64,000 nucleotides of DNA, taken from the NCBI RefSeq assembly GCF_040419245.1, contig NZ_JAZHOH010000004.1, forward strand, positions 1-64,000, written 5' to 3'. Below, piece by piece: positions 1-8,301 of the stretch (positions within the stretch are counted from its first letter, which is position 1; each line of letters starts with the position of its first letter). Made by a program: the position numbers and the translations under genes. This DNA is from Ewingella sp. CoE-038-23. Lineage in GTDB: Bacteria; Pseudomonadota; Gammaproteobacteria; Enterobacterales; Enterobacteriaceae. Under the pieces are notes generated by a model. It was not told the DNA's origin and made no database searches. It was given only the letters and a program-made list of their open reading frames with translations.

Positions 1-3
1 TAA

Positions 4-33
4 ATTATGCCTGCTAATCTTAGCAGGCATAAT
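4..33. repeat. Perfect 13-bp inverted repeat in the spacer before tRNA-Trp
   Basis: Arms at 4-16 and 21-33 are exact reverse complements around a 4-base loop (ATCT). In E. coli this position is the aspT-trpT spacer, so the hairpin probably lies in a tRNA precursor transcript and may guide processing. It has no U-run, so it does not look like a terminator. The upstream tRNA is outside the window. Confidence 0.6.
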
Positions 34-47
34 GTTAAGCAGAATCT

Positions 48-123
48 AGGGGCGTAGCTCAGTTGGTAGAGCACCGGTCTCCAAAACCGGGTGTCGCGAG
101 TTCGAGTCTCTCCGCCCCTGCCA
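48..123 (+). tRNA. trpT: tRNA-Trp (anticodon CCA)
   Basis: A 76-nt cloverleaf with encoded CCA end (121-123), anticodon CCA at 81-83 (tRNA position 34), TTCGAGT T-loop, and acceptor arms AGGGGCG/CGCCCCT. It is followed at once by a strong terminator. In E. coli trpT is the last gene of the rrnC transcript, just before hdfR, and the same neighbour is present here. The upstream rRNA and tRNA-Asp genes lie outside the window. Confidence 0.98.
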
Positions 124-130
124 TATAAAG

Positions 131-160
131 GCCCTTTGCGAAAGCGAAGGGCTTTTTTTT
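131..160 (+). terminator. Intrinsic terminator of the rrn/trpT transcript
   Basis: Stem GCCCTT/AAGGGC (131-136 with 147-152), extended by inner pairs to a GAAA tetraloop (140-143), then eight T residues at 153-160. This is a textbook Rho-independent terminator 7 nt after the tRNA CCA end. Confidence 0.93.
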
Positions 161-266
161 ATGCTTTAAACAAACCTGCTAAACCTGCCAATATCTCCTC
201 GCACTCACTTCTTATTTTGCTCACAAAATAGCCACAACCCGAATGTGAGACAGGCTTTTTCATCAT
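159..266 (-). CDS. Very small hypothetical ORF (35 codons), doubtful
   Basis: It opens with tandem ATG codons (266-261) and ends at TAA 159-161, inside the T-run of the trpT terminator. The first ATG overlaps the TGA of the reading frame upstream (263-265) as ATGA, the layout of translationally coupled genes. I recognise no domain. The short product has a hydrophobic C-terminal stretch (ILAGLAGLF). No clear Shine-Dalgarno is visible. It may be chance or a remnant of a gene that once lay between trpT and hdfR. Confidence 0.15.
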   Translation of the reverse strand: MMKKPVSHSGCGYFVSKIRSECEEILAGLAGLFKA

Positions 267-472
267 TTATCTTTTAGTTTATGACGTAGTTTCAACCAAT
301 CTTTGGATGGAAAACCCTCAAATATGGTGAGTGTCTGGATCCCCAGAGTGGGATATTCGATCAATTTTGAAGGGATGAAAGAGTAGCGAAGTTAAGGAAT
401 TAAAGGCGCTTTAATGCTTTCAATGGCGCCAATGATGCCGAATAAAGTTATTGAAATTGATGCACTGAACGT
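263..472 (-). pseudogene. Decayed-looking reading frame between trpT and hdfR
   Basis: On the minus strand a frame runs from 472 to TGA 263-265 with a single in-frame TAA at 392-394. Before that stop the residues are hydrophobic (LFGIIGAIESI), and after it they look like an ordinary soluble C-terminus (IEYPTLGIQTLTIFEGF, then a basic tail). No start codon and no family is recognised. The 346 bases 161-506 hold nothing else I can identify. The position beside a tRNA 3' end is a common insertion point for foreign DNA, so a gene remnant is plausible but unproven. Confidence 0.2.
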
Positions 473-506
473 TTACGGGAAAGCTTAAAGGTGCTGTGCT
501 AAATCA

Positions 507-1334
507 TCACAGGTGGGTCATTAAAGGCGTTTTGAGCAATTGACGAATCAACACCTGCTGATCGCTGCTTTGTAGCCACACGGCATACAGAGGCCGAATA
601 ACAGGAGGGATCTCATGGTAAGGCGACAATTGTGGGTACTCTTTTGCCCAATGTGTCGGCAGATAAGCACAGCCTCCGGTAGTCTCTAACAACTGGCGCG
701 TCAGGTGTGCTGACGTGGTGGTTAGGACAGGTTCCTGCTCATTGGTCTGCATTTTGCTTTCTTGTTGCGTGAAATCTGCACCCCATTCCAAACGCACGTA
801 CGGCGCATGTTCGGTCTTGTCATGCTTGGCTGAAGCGAAAAGACGTAACGAGAAATTACCTAGCAGCTGGCTGGAAAGCTCATCCATCTTGGGTGGTTCT
901 GTGGTGATGAGGAGATCTAACTGTCTTTCATGCAGCTGCTTAACCAGAGAGTGCCGCAGTGCCACGCGTGCTTCGAGGCGCAATGCTTCACGCTGGGTGT
1001 AAAGAGATTGCAACCAAGGTGTTAGATAGGCTTCCCAGAGCGAAGCCGTAGCCCCGATAGACAATTCTGTGTGCTGTAGAGAGCGTACAACCTCTTTTTT
1101 AGCCATTTGCCAGGTGGACATGAGGTTTTCAGCATACGGAAGTAAACGCTCGCCAGCGGGCGTTAAGCGAATGTTATTGCGATGGCGTGTGAATAAATTT
1201 GCCCCAAGCTGGGTCTCCAGTTGGCGGATGCGAAAACTGACTGCTGATTGCGTCAAATAGAGGGATTCAGCGGCTCTACCAAAGTGGCGCGTTCTACTCA
1301 CCTCCAAAAAGGTTTTCAGTAATTCCGTATCCAA
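507..1334 (-). CDS. hdfR: HdfR, LysR-family transcriptional regulator
   Basis: LysR-type regulator of 275 aa (E. coli HdfR has 279). The N-terminal winged helix-turn-helix (about residues 1-60) carries the family signature [20 protein letters not shown], and the rest is the effector-binding domain. In E. coli HdfR represses the flagellar master operon flhDC. I chose the TTG at 1334: it gives [12 protein letters not shown] as in E. coli, and GGAG (1341-1344) sits 6 nt upstream. An in-frame TTG at 1346 lies in front of that site. It is divergent from maoP, as in E. coli. The last 80 residues look less like E. coli than the first 200. Confidence 0.93.
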   Translation of the reverse strand: MDTELLKTFLEVSRTRHFGRAAESLYLTQSAVSFRIRQLETQLGANLFTRHRNNIRLTPAGERLLPYAENLMSTWQMAKKEVVRSLQHTELSIGATASLWEAYLTPWLQSLYTQREALRLEARVALRHSLVKQLHERQLDLLITTEPPKMDELSSQLLGNFSLRLFASAKHDKTEHAPYVRLEWGADFTQQESKMQTNEQEPVLTTTSAHLTRQLLETTGGCAYLPTHWAKEYPQLSPYHEIPPVIRPLYAVWLQSSDQQVLIRQLLKTPLMTHL

Positions 1335-1452
1335 AACTATCTCCAATATTTTTTGTCGTTAAGATTTAAATGTTTTGTTTTACACATTGTCAAGCCTATC
1401 TAATACTCCGCGCCATAACAGCACGACCATGAGAGAATTAGGAGCGTGTCAG

Positions 1453-1791
1453 ATGGCGGAAAGCTTCATCACGACAAATCGTTTTTTTGACAATAAACAC
1501 TACCCTCGCGGGTTCTCCCGGCATGGCGATTTCACCATTAAAGAAGCGCAAATGCTAGAACGTTACGGCTTTGCTTTCAATGAGCTGGACTTGGGAAAAC
1601 GCGAACCTGCAACCGAGGAAGAAAAGCTCTTTCTTGAGGTCTGCCGCGGCAGCCGTGATCCGGCAACCGAAGCGGAAAAAGTGTGGAATAAATACATTAC
1701 TCGCACACGTCGCCCGAAGAAATTCCACACGTTGTCTGGCGGTAAGCCGCAAGCTGACGCCGTGGAAGATTACACGGAAAGCGATGATTAA
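1453..1791 (+). CDS. maoP: MaoP, macrodomain Ori protein (YifE family)
   Basis: 112 aa, the same length as E. coli MaoP/YifE, with near-continuous identity through the [18 protein letters not shown] block. In E. coli MaoP acts with the short maoS site near its own promoter to constrain long-range DNA mobility in the Ori macrodomain. The ATG at 1453 follows GGAG (1441-1444) by 8 nt and matches the E. coli start MAESF; the open frame extends upstream without support. A maoS equivalent would be expected in 1335-1452, but I cannot place it by eye. The gene ends at a strong terminator shared with convergent yifB. Confidence 0.95.
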   Translation: MAESFITTNRFFDNKHYPRGFSRHGDFTIKEAQMLERYGFAFNELDLGKREPATEEEKLFLEVCRGSRDPATEAEKVWNKYITRTRRPKKFHTLSGGKPQADAVEDYTESDD

Positions 1792-1793
1792 TG

Positions 1794-1818
1794 AAACGGG
1801 GCTTTGCCCCGTTTTTTT
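1794..1818. terminator. Bidirectional terminator between maoP and yifB
   Basis: Stem ACGGGGC (1796-1802)/GCCCCGT (1806-1812) with a TTT loop. A T-run at 1812-1818 serves the plus strand, and A residues upstream give a weaker U-tract for the minus strand. The yifB stop codon lies inside the T-run, so the two genes share the element. Confidence 0.9.
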
Positions 1819-3358
1819 ATGCCAGGCTTTTGTGTAACTTCAGCAGCAATCTATCCATACATCTGTAGCTTAGCGCTTCAGAGATATGGGCTTTCTCAAT
1901 CATAGCCTGATTATTGAGATCGGCTATTGTTCTCGCCACTTTAAGAATGCGATGCCATGCCCGAACCGATAATCCTAGCTTGTGCAGCACCCCTTCCAGA
2001 AATTCAGCATCTTCCTTTTTAAGCTCACAAAATTTTTCTACTTCACTGCTATTCATGTGCGCATTGATTTTCCCTGCTCGGGCCAACTGGCGCTCACGGG
2101 CATCGATCACTCGCTCACGCACCTGTGCGCTGCTCTCTTTGGCGCGAGAGCCTAACCTTTGGCTTTGCAAACTCAGAACGCCCGGTGGCAGTAGCGGCAC
2201 TTCAATCGATAAATCAAAACGGTCGAGAAAGGGGCCTGAAAGCCTGCTGAGATAACGAAGTACCTGTTGGGGGGGAGTACGGTTATGTACCCCTTGGTAA
2301 TGACCTGTAGGGCTAGGATTCATGGCGGCAATGAGCTGCGCTCTGGCGGGATAACGCACCTTAGCGCGGGCGCGGGAGATGGTGATCTCGCCTGACTCCA
2401 TGGGCTGTCGCAGCGCATCAAGCACTTTGCGTTCGAATTCCGGCAGTTCATCAAGAAACAGAACACCATTGTGTGCCAACGAAATCTCGCCAGGGCGGGG
2501 CAAAGAGCCTCCGCCGACCAAAGCACTCATGGAGGTACTGTGGTGGGGAGCGCGGAAAGGGCGGCTGCGTGAGAAATTCCCATTCTCTTCTGGGTTGTAG
2601 ACCAGACTGGCTATTGCCGCTGTCTCCAAGGTTTCTTGATTGCTTAAGGGGGGAAGCAGCGCCGGCAGGCGGCTTGCCAGCATGGTTTTCCCAGTACCCG
2701 GCGGGCCAATCAGCAACAGGTTATGGCCACCGGCGGCGGCCACTTCTAAGGCCCGCTTGGATTGCTCCTGCCCAATGATGTCAGCAAGGTCGGGCTGATT
2801 CGCATAGATATCAGGGGGGTCGACGCGCTCGACGTTGCACAAATCCGCTTCCCCCTGTAAGAACGCGCAGACCTGCAGAAGATGATCGGCGACTTTGGCG
2901 ACGCCCGTCTCCAGCAGAGACATCTCTTGGCGATTATCTTGGGGGAGGATTAACCGTCGGCCCTCTTTTTGAGCTTCCAAGGCAGCAGGAATAGCGCCAT
3001 TTACGCCGCGTAACGCTCCTGAAAGGCCTAACTCCCCCACGAACTCATACTCATTCAACTTATCCCCTGAAAGCTGCTCAGAAGCGACGAGAATGGCTAG
3101 CGCGATGGATAAGTCATACCGGCCACCCTCCTTAGGCAAATCGGCGGGAGCCAGATTGACGGTGATGCGCTTGGCAGGAAAGGTAAACCCGCAGTTGATA
3201 ATGGCGCTGCGAACTCGATCCCGCGCTTCTTTCACCGTCGTTTCTGGCAGCCCAACGAGCGTCAGGGCGGGTAGACCATTGCTGATATGAACCTCAACCG
3301 AAACGCCCGGAGCCTGCACGCCAAGCGAGGCTCGGGTGTGAACAACTGCTAATGCCAT
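1817..3358 (-). CDS. yifB: YifB/ComM-family AAA+ ATPase (Mg-chelatase-like)
   Basis: 513 aa (E. coli YifB 506). An N-terminal ChlI-like region (about 1-165) precedes the Mg-chelatase AAA+ core with Walker A GPPGTGKT (218-225) and Walker B LFLDELPEF, followed by a C-terminal ChlI extension. Relatives called ComM are hexameric branch-migration helicases that help integrate DNA taken up by natural transformation; the role in enterobacteria is unclear. The ATG at 3358 is chosen over the ATG two codons upstream because GGGAG is then 7 nt away and the N-terminus aligns with E. coli. Confidence 0.94.
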   Translation of the reverse strand: MALAVVHTRASLGVQAPGVSVEVHISNGLPALTLVGLPETTVKEARDRVRSAIINCGFTFPAKRITVNLAPADLPKEGGRYDLSIALAILVASEQLSGDKLNEYEFVGELGLSGALRGVNGAIPAALEAQKEGRRLILPQDNRQEMSLLETGVAKVADHLLQVCAFLQGEADLCNVERVDPPDIYANQPDLADIIGQEQSKRALEVAAAGGHNLLLIGPPGTGKTMLASRLPALLPPLSNQETLETAAIASLVYNPEENGNFSRSRPFRAPHHSTSMSALVGGGSLPRPGEISLAHNGVLFLDELPEFERKVLDALRQPMESGEITISRARAKVRYPARAQLIAAMNPSPTGHYQGVHNRTPPQQVLRYLSRLSGPFLDRFDLSIEVPLLPPGVLSLQSQRLGSRAKESSAQVRERVIDARERQLARAGKINAHMNSSEVEKFCELKKEDAEFLEGVLHKLGLSVRAWHRILKVARTIADLNNQAMIEKAHISEALSYRCMDRLLLKLHKSLA

Positions 3359-3721
3359 CAGCATCTCCCTGCGTCAAAGCCATGTGAAGGACGCAGTATG
3401 TCGCAATCGACTGGCGAAGAATTAGGCGATGACTGACTCTCCAGCACAGCTCGAAAACATAATTTTCAGGGGTGAACTTGCAGGGGGAGAGTGCGAGGAG
3501 GATCGCAAATTGAGCAATAGCTGTTAACACTTTGCGCTATCTGGAAACAAATTAGCAAACTAATAATCTTGCTGGTTTTTGAATCAGAGTGTTTAATTTA
3601 ATTGGATATTAACAATAAATAAACATTTCGTTTTCTTGTTTAACACTGCTTCAGCCTCATTGATTTGTTCCGGATACAGCAATGAGCGCCCCCTACACTT
3701 TTCCGGGATAGGAAACACACC
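3359..3721. other. Intergenic region yifB / SHS transporter
   Basis: 363 bases with no supported gene. The right half (about 3540-3640) is strongly A+T-rich and holds the small perfect palindrome ATTAG-caaa-CTAAT at 3551-3564. The divergent promoters for yifB (minus) and the transporter (plus) must lie here, but I see no convincing -35/-10 pair. AGGA about 9 nt before 3722 is the likely ribosome site of the transporter. Confidence 0.5.
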
Positions 3722-4960
3722 ATGTTCGGTTGGACCTCCAGACAGCGTAATGTCGCTATTGCCAGTTTTTTAAGTTGGACGCTCGACGCGTTCGATTTCT
3801 TCATTCTCGTCTTCTTACTCAGCGACATTGCTACGGCTTTTAGCGTGGATATCAAAGAGGTGACTCTTGCCATCTTGCTGACCCTCGCAGTGAGGCCGAT
3901 AGGGGCATTGCTGTTCGGACGCGCGGCAGAGAAGTATGGTCGTAAGCCGATATTGATGATCAATATTGCCTTCTTCTCAGTCTTTGAACTCTGCACAGCG
4001 GCGGCGCCTTCGCTAACCGTTTTCTTAGTATTAAGAGTGATTTATGGCGTGGCGATGGGCGGTGTTTGGGGCGTGGCCTCTTCGCTGGCAATGGAAACCA
4101 TCCCGGATCGCTCTCGCGGATTTATGTCGGGCGTCTTCCAGGCGGGCTATCCCTTTGGTTATCTGCTGGCCGCGGTAGTTTACGGGTTGTTCTCGAACGT
4201 GGTCGGCTGGAGAGGCATGTTCGTGATCGGCGCGGTGCCGATTTTCCTGCTGCCCTTCATCTGGTTTAAAGTTCAGGAATCGCCGGTATGGCTTGCCGCC
4301 AGAGAGCGCAAAGAGAGCACGGCTTTGCTGCCAGTGCTTAAATCTCACTGGAAGTTGTGCGTTTATCTGGTGGTGCTGATGGCCGCTTTCAACTTCTTCA
4401 GCCACGGAACTCAGGATCTCTATCCGTCCTTCCTGAAAATTCAGCACGGATTTGATGCCCACACGGTCAGCCTGATTGCGATTGGCTACACCATCGCTTC
4501 TATCATCGGCGGCATTTTCTTTGGTTCACTTTCCGAAAAAATTGGCCGAAAAAAAGCCATTATTATCGCGGCCTTACTGTCACTTCCGGTAATCCCGTTA
4601 TGGGCATTCTCCAGTGGCGTATGGACCATCGGTTTGGGCGCATTCTTGATGCAGTTGATGGTGCAGGGCGCGTGGGGCGTGGTGCCGAGTTACCTTACCG
4701 AACTGGTGCCAGCTAACACCCGCGCGGTCTTGCCCGGCTTTGTTTACCAACTGGGTAATCTGCTGGCGTCAGTCAACGCCACCTTGCAGGCCTACATTGC
4801 GGAAAGCAACGACCATAATTATGGTTTAGCGATGGCCGTTGTGGCCGGAACCGTGGCCATCGTCATTGCCGTGTTGGTTTCCTTCGGACGTGATACGCGC
4901 GGAAAAGTGCTCTCTGGTGAAATAAAATCATCTGGGGCGAAAGTTCATACGAATGCCTGA
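3722..4960 (+). CDS. MFS carboxylate transporter, sialate/lactate:H+ symporter (SHS) family
   Basis: 412 aa with about 12 membrane helices. The early WTLDAFDFFILVFLL segment and the loop 2-3 motif GRAAEKYGRKPIL (66-78) are MFS/SHS-like. The most informative feature is NFFSHGTQDLYPS (224-236), which fits the Jen1/SHS signature N-x-x-S/T-H-x-S/T-Q-D-x-x-x-T except for Ser in the last place. Members move lactate, pyruvate or sialic acid with protons, so a short-chain monocarboxylate is likely; the substrate is inference. It is shorter than NanT (496 aa) and lacks the extra helices. It lies between yifB and ilvL, where E. coli K-12 has no such gene, with about 130 bp to the ilv leader. No metabolic partner gene is adjacent. 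Confidence 0.82.
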   Translation: MFGWTSRQRNVAIASFLSWTLDAFDFFILVFLLSDIATAFSVDIKEVTLAILLTLAVRPIGALLFGRAAEKYGRKPILMINIAFFSVFELCTAAAPSLTVFLVLRVIYGVAMGGVWGVASSLAMETIPDRSRGFMSGVFQAGYPFGYLLAAVVYGLFSNVVGWRGMFVIGAVPIFLLPFIWFKVQESPVWLAARERKESTALLPVLKSHWKLCVYLVVLMAAFNFFSHGTQDLYPSFLKIQHGFDAHTVSLIAIGYTIASIIGGIFFGSLSEKIGRKKAIIIAALLSLPVIPLWAFSSGVWTIGLGAFLMQLMVQGAWGVVPSYLTELVPANTRAVLPGFVYQLGNLLASVNATLQAYIAESNDHNYGLAMAVVAGTVAIVIAVLVSFGRDTRGKVLSGEIKSSGAKVHTNA

Positions 4961-5021
4961 TTTGATTAACTATTTTTGAGTTAATGGTAAGCAGGCTAAA
5001 GGTAATAACCTAAGAAAAGTG

Positions 5022-5049
5022 TTGTCATATCACAACTGACTGTGATAAC
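5022..5049 (+). promoter_or_regulatory. Candidate promoter of the ilvLGMEDA operon
   Basis: TTGTCA (5022-5027) and GATAAC (5044-5049) with 16 bp between them. This would start transcription near 5056-5058, about 35 nt before the ilvL ATG. Position and spacing fit the E. coli ilvLG promoter. Prediction by eye only. Confidence 0.55.
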
Positions 5050-5091
5050 TCTGTAGGCAATCATTCGTAAGAAGAATTTAAGAAACCAAAA

Positions 5092-5193
5092 ATGAAAGCC
5101 CTTCTCCTAGTAGTTAGCCTAGTCGTGATTAGCGTGGTGGTGATTATTATCCCACCGTGCGGGGCTGCACTTGGACGAAGAAAGGCTTATTAA
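5092..5193 (+). CDS. ilvL: ilv operon leader peptide
   Basis: 33-codon leader (E. coli IlvL 32 aa) with the same dense regulatory run: of residues 6-20 ([15 protein letters not shown]), 13 are Leu, Val or Ile. The tail PPCGAALGR is also nearly identical to E. coli. Ribosome stalling at these codons when a charged branched-chain tRNA is scarce allows the antiterminator to form. The terminator hairpin lies 21 nt after the stop codon. Too short for automated gene calls. Confidence 0.95.
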   Translation: MKALLLVVSLVVISVVVIIIPPCGAALGRRKAY

Positions 5194-5213
5194 ACAAGCC
5201 TGAACCTGAAAAG

Positions 5214-5246
5214 AACCCCGCACCGAAAGGTCCGGGGTTTTTTTTT
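5214..5246 (+). terminator. Attenuator terminator of the ilvGMEDA operon
   Basis: CCCCG (5216-5220) pairs with CGGGG (5233-5237); the inner ACC/GGT pairs close a GAAA loop (5225-5228). A run of nine T follows (5238-5246). Together with the Leu/Val/Ile-rich ilvL it makes a complete attenuation system ahead of ilvG. Confidence 0.92.
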
Positions 5247-5330
5247 GGTCAGAGCAAAATTGAGGCGAGAATAGAAAATGAGCAACAGCATAAAATTCTG
5301 CGCAGAACCCAAAAAGGCAGGAGAATAACG

Positions 5331-6977
5331 ATGACCGGAGCACAGTGGGTAGTACAAGCATTGCGCGCACAGGGGGTCGATATGGTTTTCGGCTACCCAG
5401 GCGGAGCAATTATGCCGGTATACGATGCATTGTATGACGGTGGCGTCGAACACCTACTGTGCCGACACGAGCAGGGCGCCGCCATGGCCGCCATTGGCTA
5501 CGCGCGTTCAACCGGGAAAGTCGGCGTGTGTATCGCCACTTCCGGGCCTGGCGCAACGAATTTAATCACCGGTCTGGCTGACGCGTTGATGGATTCCGTT
5601 CCTCTGGTGGCGATCACCGGCCAGGTTAGCTCGGCGTTTATCGGTACTGATGCTTTTCAGGAAATCGATGTTTTAGGCTTGTCTCTCGCCTGCACCAAAC
5701 ACAGCTTTTTAGTTGAGTCGCTGGACGCTCTGCCGGAAATCATGGCTGACGCGTTTGCTATCGCAACCAGTGGCCGTCCAGGGCCTGTACTGATTGATAT
5801 TCCTAAAGATATCCAGCTGGCGATGGGCGAATTGCCGCCGCACTTGATACCGGTTGAAGAGCAGTTTGCGCATCCAATCGCCGAACTGCAACAGGCCTAC
5901 GATATGATTGCCGCCGCGCAAAAACCGATGATGTACGTTGGCGGCGGCGTGGGCATCGCTCAGGCGGTTCCGGCGCTGCGTGATTTCATCGCCACCACCG
6001 GCATTCCTGCGGTTGCCACCCTTAAAGGCCTGGGCGCGCCAGATGCTAACGACCCGTGCTATCTGGGCATGTTAGGTATGCATGGCACCAAAGCCGCCAA
6101 TCTTGCCGTACAAGAATGCGACTTGCTGATCGCCGTCGGCGCCCGTTTCGACGACCGCGTTACCGGCAAATTAAACACCTTCGCGCCACACGCCGCCGTT
6201 ATCCATATGGATATCGACCCTGCCGAGATGAACAAATTGCGTCAGGCCCACGTGGCATTGCAGGGCGATTTGAAAACCTTGCTGCCCGCCTTGAAGCAGC
6301 CGCTGTCTATCCACAGCTGGCGCGATCGCGTGATGACGCTAAAAGTGCAGGGCGAGCCTCGCTACGACCATCCGGGCGATGCCATCTTTGCGCCGCTGTT
6401 GCTCAAGCAGATCTCCGAGCGCAAATCGGCGGAAACCGTCGTCACCACCGACGTCGGTCAGCATCAAATGTGGACGGCGCAGCACATGCAGTTCAGCCGC
6501 CCGGAAAACTTCATCACTTCCAGTGGCTTGGGCACCATGGGCTTCGGTATCCCCGCGGCGGTTGGCGCGCAGGTTGCTCGCCCGAACGACATGGTTATCT
6601 GCGTTTCTGGCGACGGCTCATTCATGATGAACGTTCAGGAGCTGGGCACCATCAAGCGAAAACAGTTGCCGTTAAAGATCCTGCTGTTGGATAACCAGCG
6701 TTTAGGCATGGTTCGACAGTGGCAGGAGCTGTTCTTTGATGGACGTTATAGCGAAACCAACCTCTCTGATAACCCCGATTTTGTCACGCTGGCCAGCGCG
6801 TTTGATATCCCAGGCCAACGTATCAGCCGTAAAGATCAAGTCGACGCCGCCCTGGACGCTTTCTTCAACAGTGAAGGTCCTTATTTGCTTCAGGTTTCCA
6901 TCGACGAAAGCCAGAACGTCTGGCCACTGGTGCCGCCAGGCGCAGGCAACGAACATATGTTGGAGAAAATGTCATGA
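5331..6977 (+). CDS. ilvG: Acetolactate synthase II, large catalytic subunit
   Basis: 548 aa, as in enterobacteria with functional IlvG. It uses TPP, FAD and Mg2+ to condense pyruvate with pyruvate or 2-oxobutyrate, the first common step of Val/Ile/Leu synthesis. Catalytic Glu47 lies in [11 protein letters not shown], and the TPP/Mg motif begins GDGS at 427-429. The ATG at 5331 follows AGGAG by 7 nt and gives MTGAQWVV like E. coli; the frame is open further upstream through the attenuator but is not used. No frameshift is present, unlike the inactivating one in E. coli K-12, so valine-resistant isozyme II should be active. It overlaps ilvM by 4 bp. Confidence 0.97.
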   Translation: MTGAQWVVQALRAQGVDMVFGYPGGAIMPVYDALYDGGVEHLLCRHEQGAAMAAIGYARSTGKVGVCIATSGPGATNLITGLADALMDSVPLVAITGQVSSAFIGTDAFQEIDVLGLSLACTKHSFLVESLDALPEIMADAFAIATSGRPGPVLIDIPKDIQLAMGELPPHLIPVEEQFAHPIAELQQAYDMIAAAQKPMMYVGGGVGIAQAVPALRDFIATTGIPAVATLKGLGAPDANDPCYLGMLGMHGTKAANLAVQECDLLIAVGARFDDRVTGKLNTFAPHAAVIHMDIDPAEMNKLRQAHVALQGDLKTLLPALKQPLSIHSWRDRVMTLKVQGEPRYDHPGDAIFAPLLLKQISERKSAETVVTTDVGQHQMWTAQHMQFSRPENFITSSGLGTMGFGIPAAVGAQVARPNDMVICVSGDGSFMMNVQELGTIKRKQLPLKILLLDNQRLGMVRQWQELFFDGRYSETNLSDNPDFVTLASAFDIPGQRISRKDQVDAALDAFFNSEGPYLLQVSIDESQNVWPLVPPGAGNEHMLEKMS

Positions 6978-7237
6978 TGCAGCATAACGTCTCAATTCAA
7001 GCTCGCTTCCGCCCTGAAATGTTAGAACGGGTTTTACGCGTTGTTCGCCACCGTGGTTTTCAGGTGTGCGCGATGAATATGACCCCTATGATAAATGCGG
7101 AAAACATAAATATTGAATTGACCGTTGCCAGCCAGCGGTCTGTAGATTTACTGTCTTCACAGTTACGCAAATTGATGGATGTCGCCTGCGTCGAGATCCA
7201 ACAGCACACATCACAACAAATACGCGCCAACGCGTAA
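6974..7237 (+). CDS. ilvM: Acetolactate synthase II, small regulatory subunit
   Basis: 87 aa, the same length as E. coli IlvM, with an ACT-like fold ([18 protein letters not shown], then [10 protein letters not shown]). It stabilises and activates IlvG in a heterotetramer. ATGA overlap with ilvG indicates coupled translation and stoichiometric production. The gap to ilvE is 16 nt. Confidence 0.96.
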   Translation: MMQHNVSIQARFRPEMLERVLRVVRHRGFQVCAMNMTPMINAENINIELTVASQRSVDLLSSQLRKLMDVACVEIQQHTSQQIRANA

Positions 7238-7253
7238 GTTAAGGAAAGAGAGA

Positions 7254-8183
7254 ATGACGAAGAAAGCTGATTTCATTTGGTTCAATGGCGAGATGGTTCC
7301 TTGGGCGGAAGCGAAAGTACACGTAATGTCACACGCACTGCATTACGGCACCTCCGTCTTTGAGGGCGTTCGTTGCTACGACTCCCACAAAGGCCCAGTG
7401 GTGTTCCGTCACCGTGAACACATGCAGCGCCTGCGTGACTCAGCCAAGATCTACCGTATGCCAGTCAGCCAAAGCGTTGATGAGCTGATGGAAGCCTGTC
7501 GCGAAACCCTGCGTACCAACAAACTGGTGAGCGCATACATCCGTCCGCTGGTGTTCATCGGCGACGTCGGCATGGGTGTAAACCCGCCAGATGGTTACAA
7601 AACTGATGTGATCATCGCTGCGTTCCCTTGGGGCGCCTATCTGGGTGAAGAAGCCCTGGAGCAAGGTATCGATGCGATGGTTTCTTCATGGAACCGCGTA
7701 GCAGCTAACACCATCCCAACTGCCGCGAAAGCGGGCGGTAACTATCTTTCTTCCCTGCTGGTGGGTAGCGAAGCTCGCCGCCACGGCTATCAGGAAGGCA
7801 TCGCGCTGGATGTTCACGGTTATGTTTCCGAAGGCGCGGGCGAAAACCTGTTTGAAGTTAAAGACGGCATTATCTTCACGCCGCCATTCACCTCTTCTGC
7901 ACTGCCGGGCATCACCCGTGACGCCATCATCAAACTGGCGAAAGACATGGGTCTGGAAGTGCGTGAGCAAGTGCTGTCTCGCGAATCACTGTATCTGGCT
8001 GACGAAGTCTTTATGTCCGGCACCGCGGCTGAAATCACCCCAGTTCGCAGCGTTGACGGTATCCAGGTGGGTATCGGCAAACGTGGTCCAGTGACTAAAA
8101 AAATCCAGGATGCATTCTTCGGCCTGTTCACCGGCAAAACCGAAGACAAATGGGGCTGGTTGGATCCAATCAACCCACAATAA
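7254..8183 (+). CDS. ilvE: Branched-chain amino acid aminotransferase
   Basis: 309 aa, the length of E. coli IlvE. A fold-type IV PLP transaminase that performs the last step of Val, Leu and Ile synthesis with glutamate. The Schiff-base lysine is Lys159 in TAAKAGGNYL, and SEGAGENLF and the SGTAAEITPVR phosphate-binding loop are intact. The start at 7254 follows AAGGAAAGAG and matches E. coli MT-KKADxIWFNG. The 118-bp gap to ilvD is unusually long for this operon and holds a repeat and a hairpin. Confidence 0.97.
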   Translation: MTKKADFIWFNGEMVPWAEAKVHVMSHALHYGTSVFEGVRCYDSHKGPVVFRHREHMQRLRDSAKIYRMPVSQSVDELMEACRETLRTNKLVSAYIRPLVFIGDVGMGVNPPDGYKTDVIIAAFPWGAYLGEEALEQGIDAMVSSWNRVAANTIPTAAKAGGNYLSSLLVGSEARRHGYQEGIALDVHGYVSEGAGENLFEVKDGIIFTPPFTSSALPGITRDAIIKLAKDMGLEVREQVLSRESLYLADEVFMSGTAAEITPVRSVDGIQVGIGKRGPVTKKIQDAFFGLFTGKTEDKWGWLDPINPQ

Positions 8184-8238
8184 TTTTACCCGCAATTGCG
8201 TTGCCACACTGATGCAACTCGAAGGATTTAGGGTAAAT
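8184..8238. repeat. Miniature ERIC-type repeat in the ilvE-ilvD gap
   Basis: Begins TTTTACCCGCAATTGCGTTGC and ends GCAACTCGAAGGATTTAGGGTAAA (split at most 20: GCAACTCGAAG then GATTTAGGGTAAA). These are the outer ends of an ERIC element with the central core deleted. A similar-sized derivative occurs at 54950-55006. It lies inside the transcribed operon directly after the ilvE stop. Confidence 0.6.
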
Positions 8239-8248
8239 AAGAAATACG

Positions 8249-8272
8249 GCAGGTGGCGAACACGTCACCTGC
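8249..8272 (+). other. Stem-loop upstream of ilvD
   Basis: GCAGGTG (8249-8255) pairs with CACCTGC (8266-8272), and three inner pairs (GCG/CGT with one G-U) close a 4-base AACA loop, giving a 10-bp stem. No U-run follows, so it is not a standard terminator. It may protect an RNA end after processing, which would set ilvDA dosage relative to ilvGME. Confidence 0.5.
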
Positions 8273-8301
8273 ACATTGACTTGATTTGGAGTGAATAGAG
8301 C

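Noticed and set aside
5157..5330. N-terminal extension of IlvG by 58 codons
   Set aside because: The extension would translate the attenuator hairpin; the start at 5331 has a proper ribosome site and matches the family.
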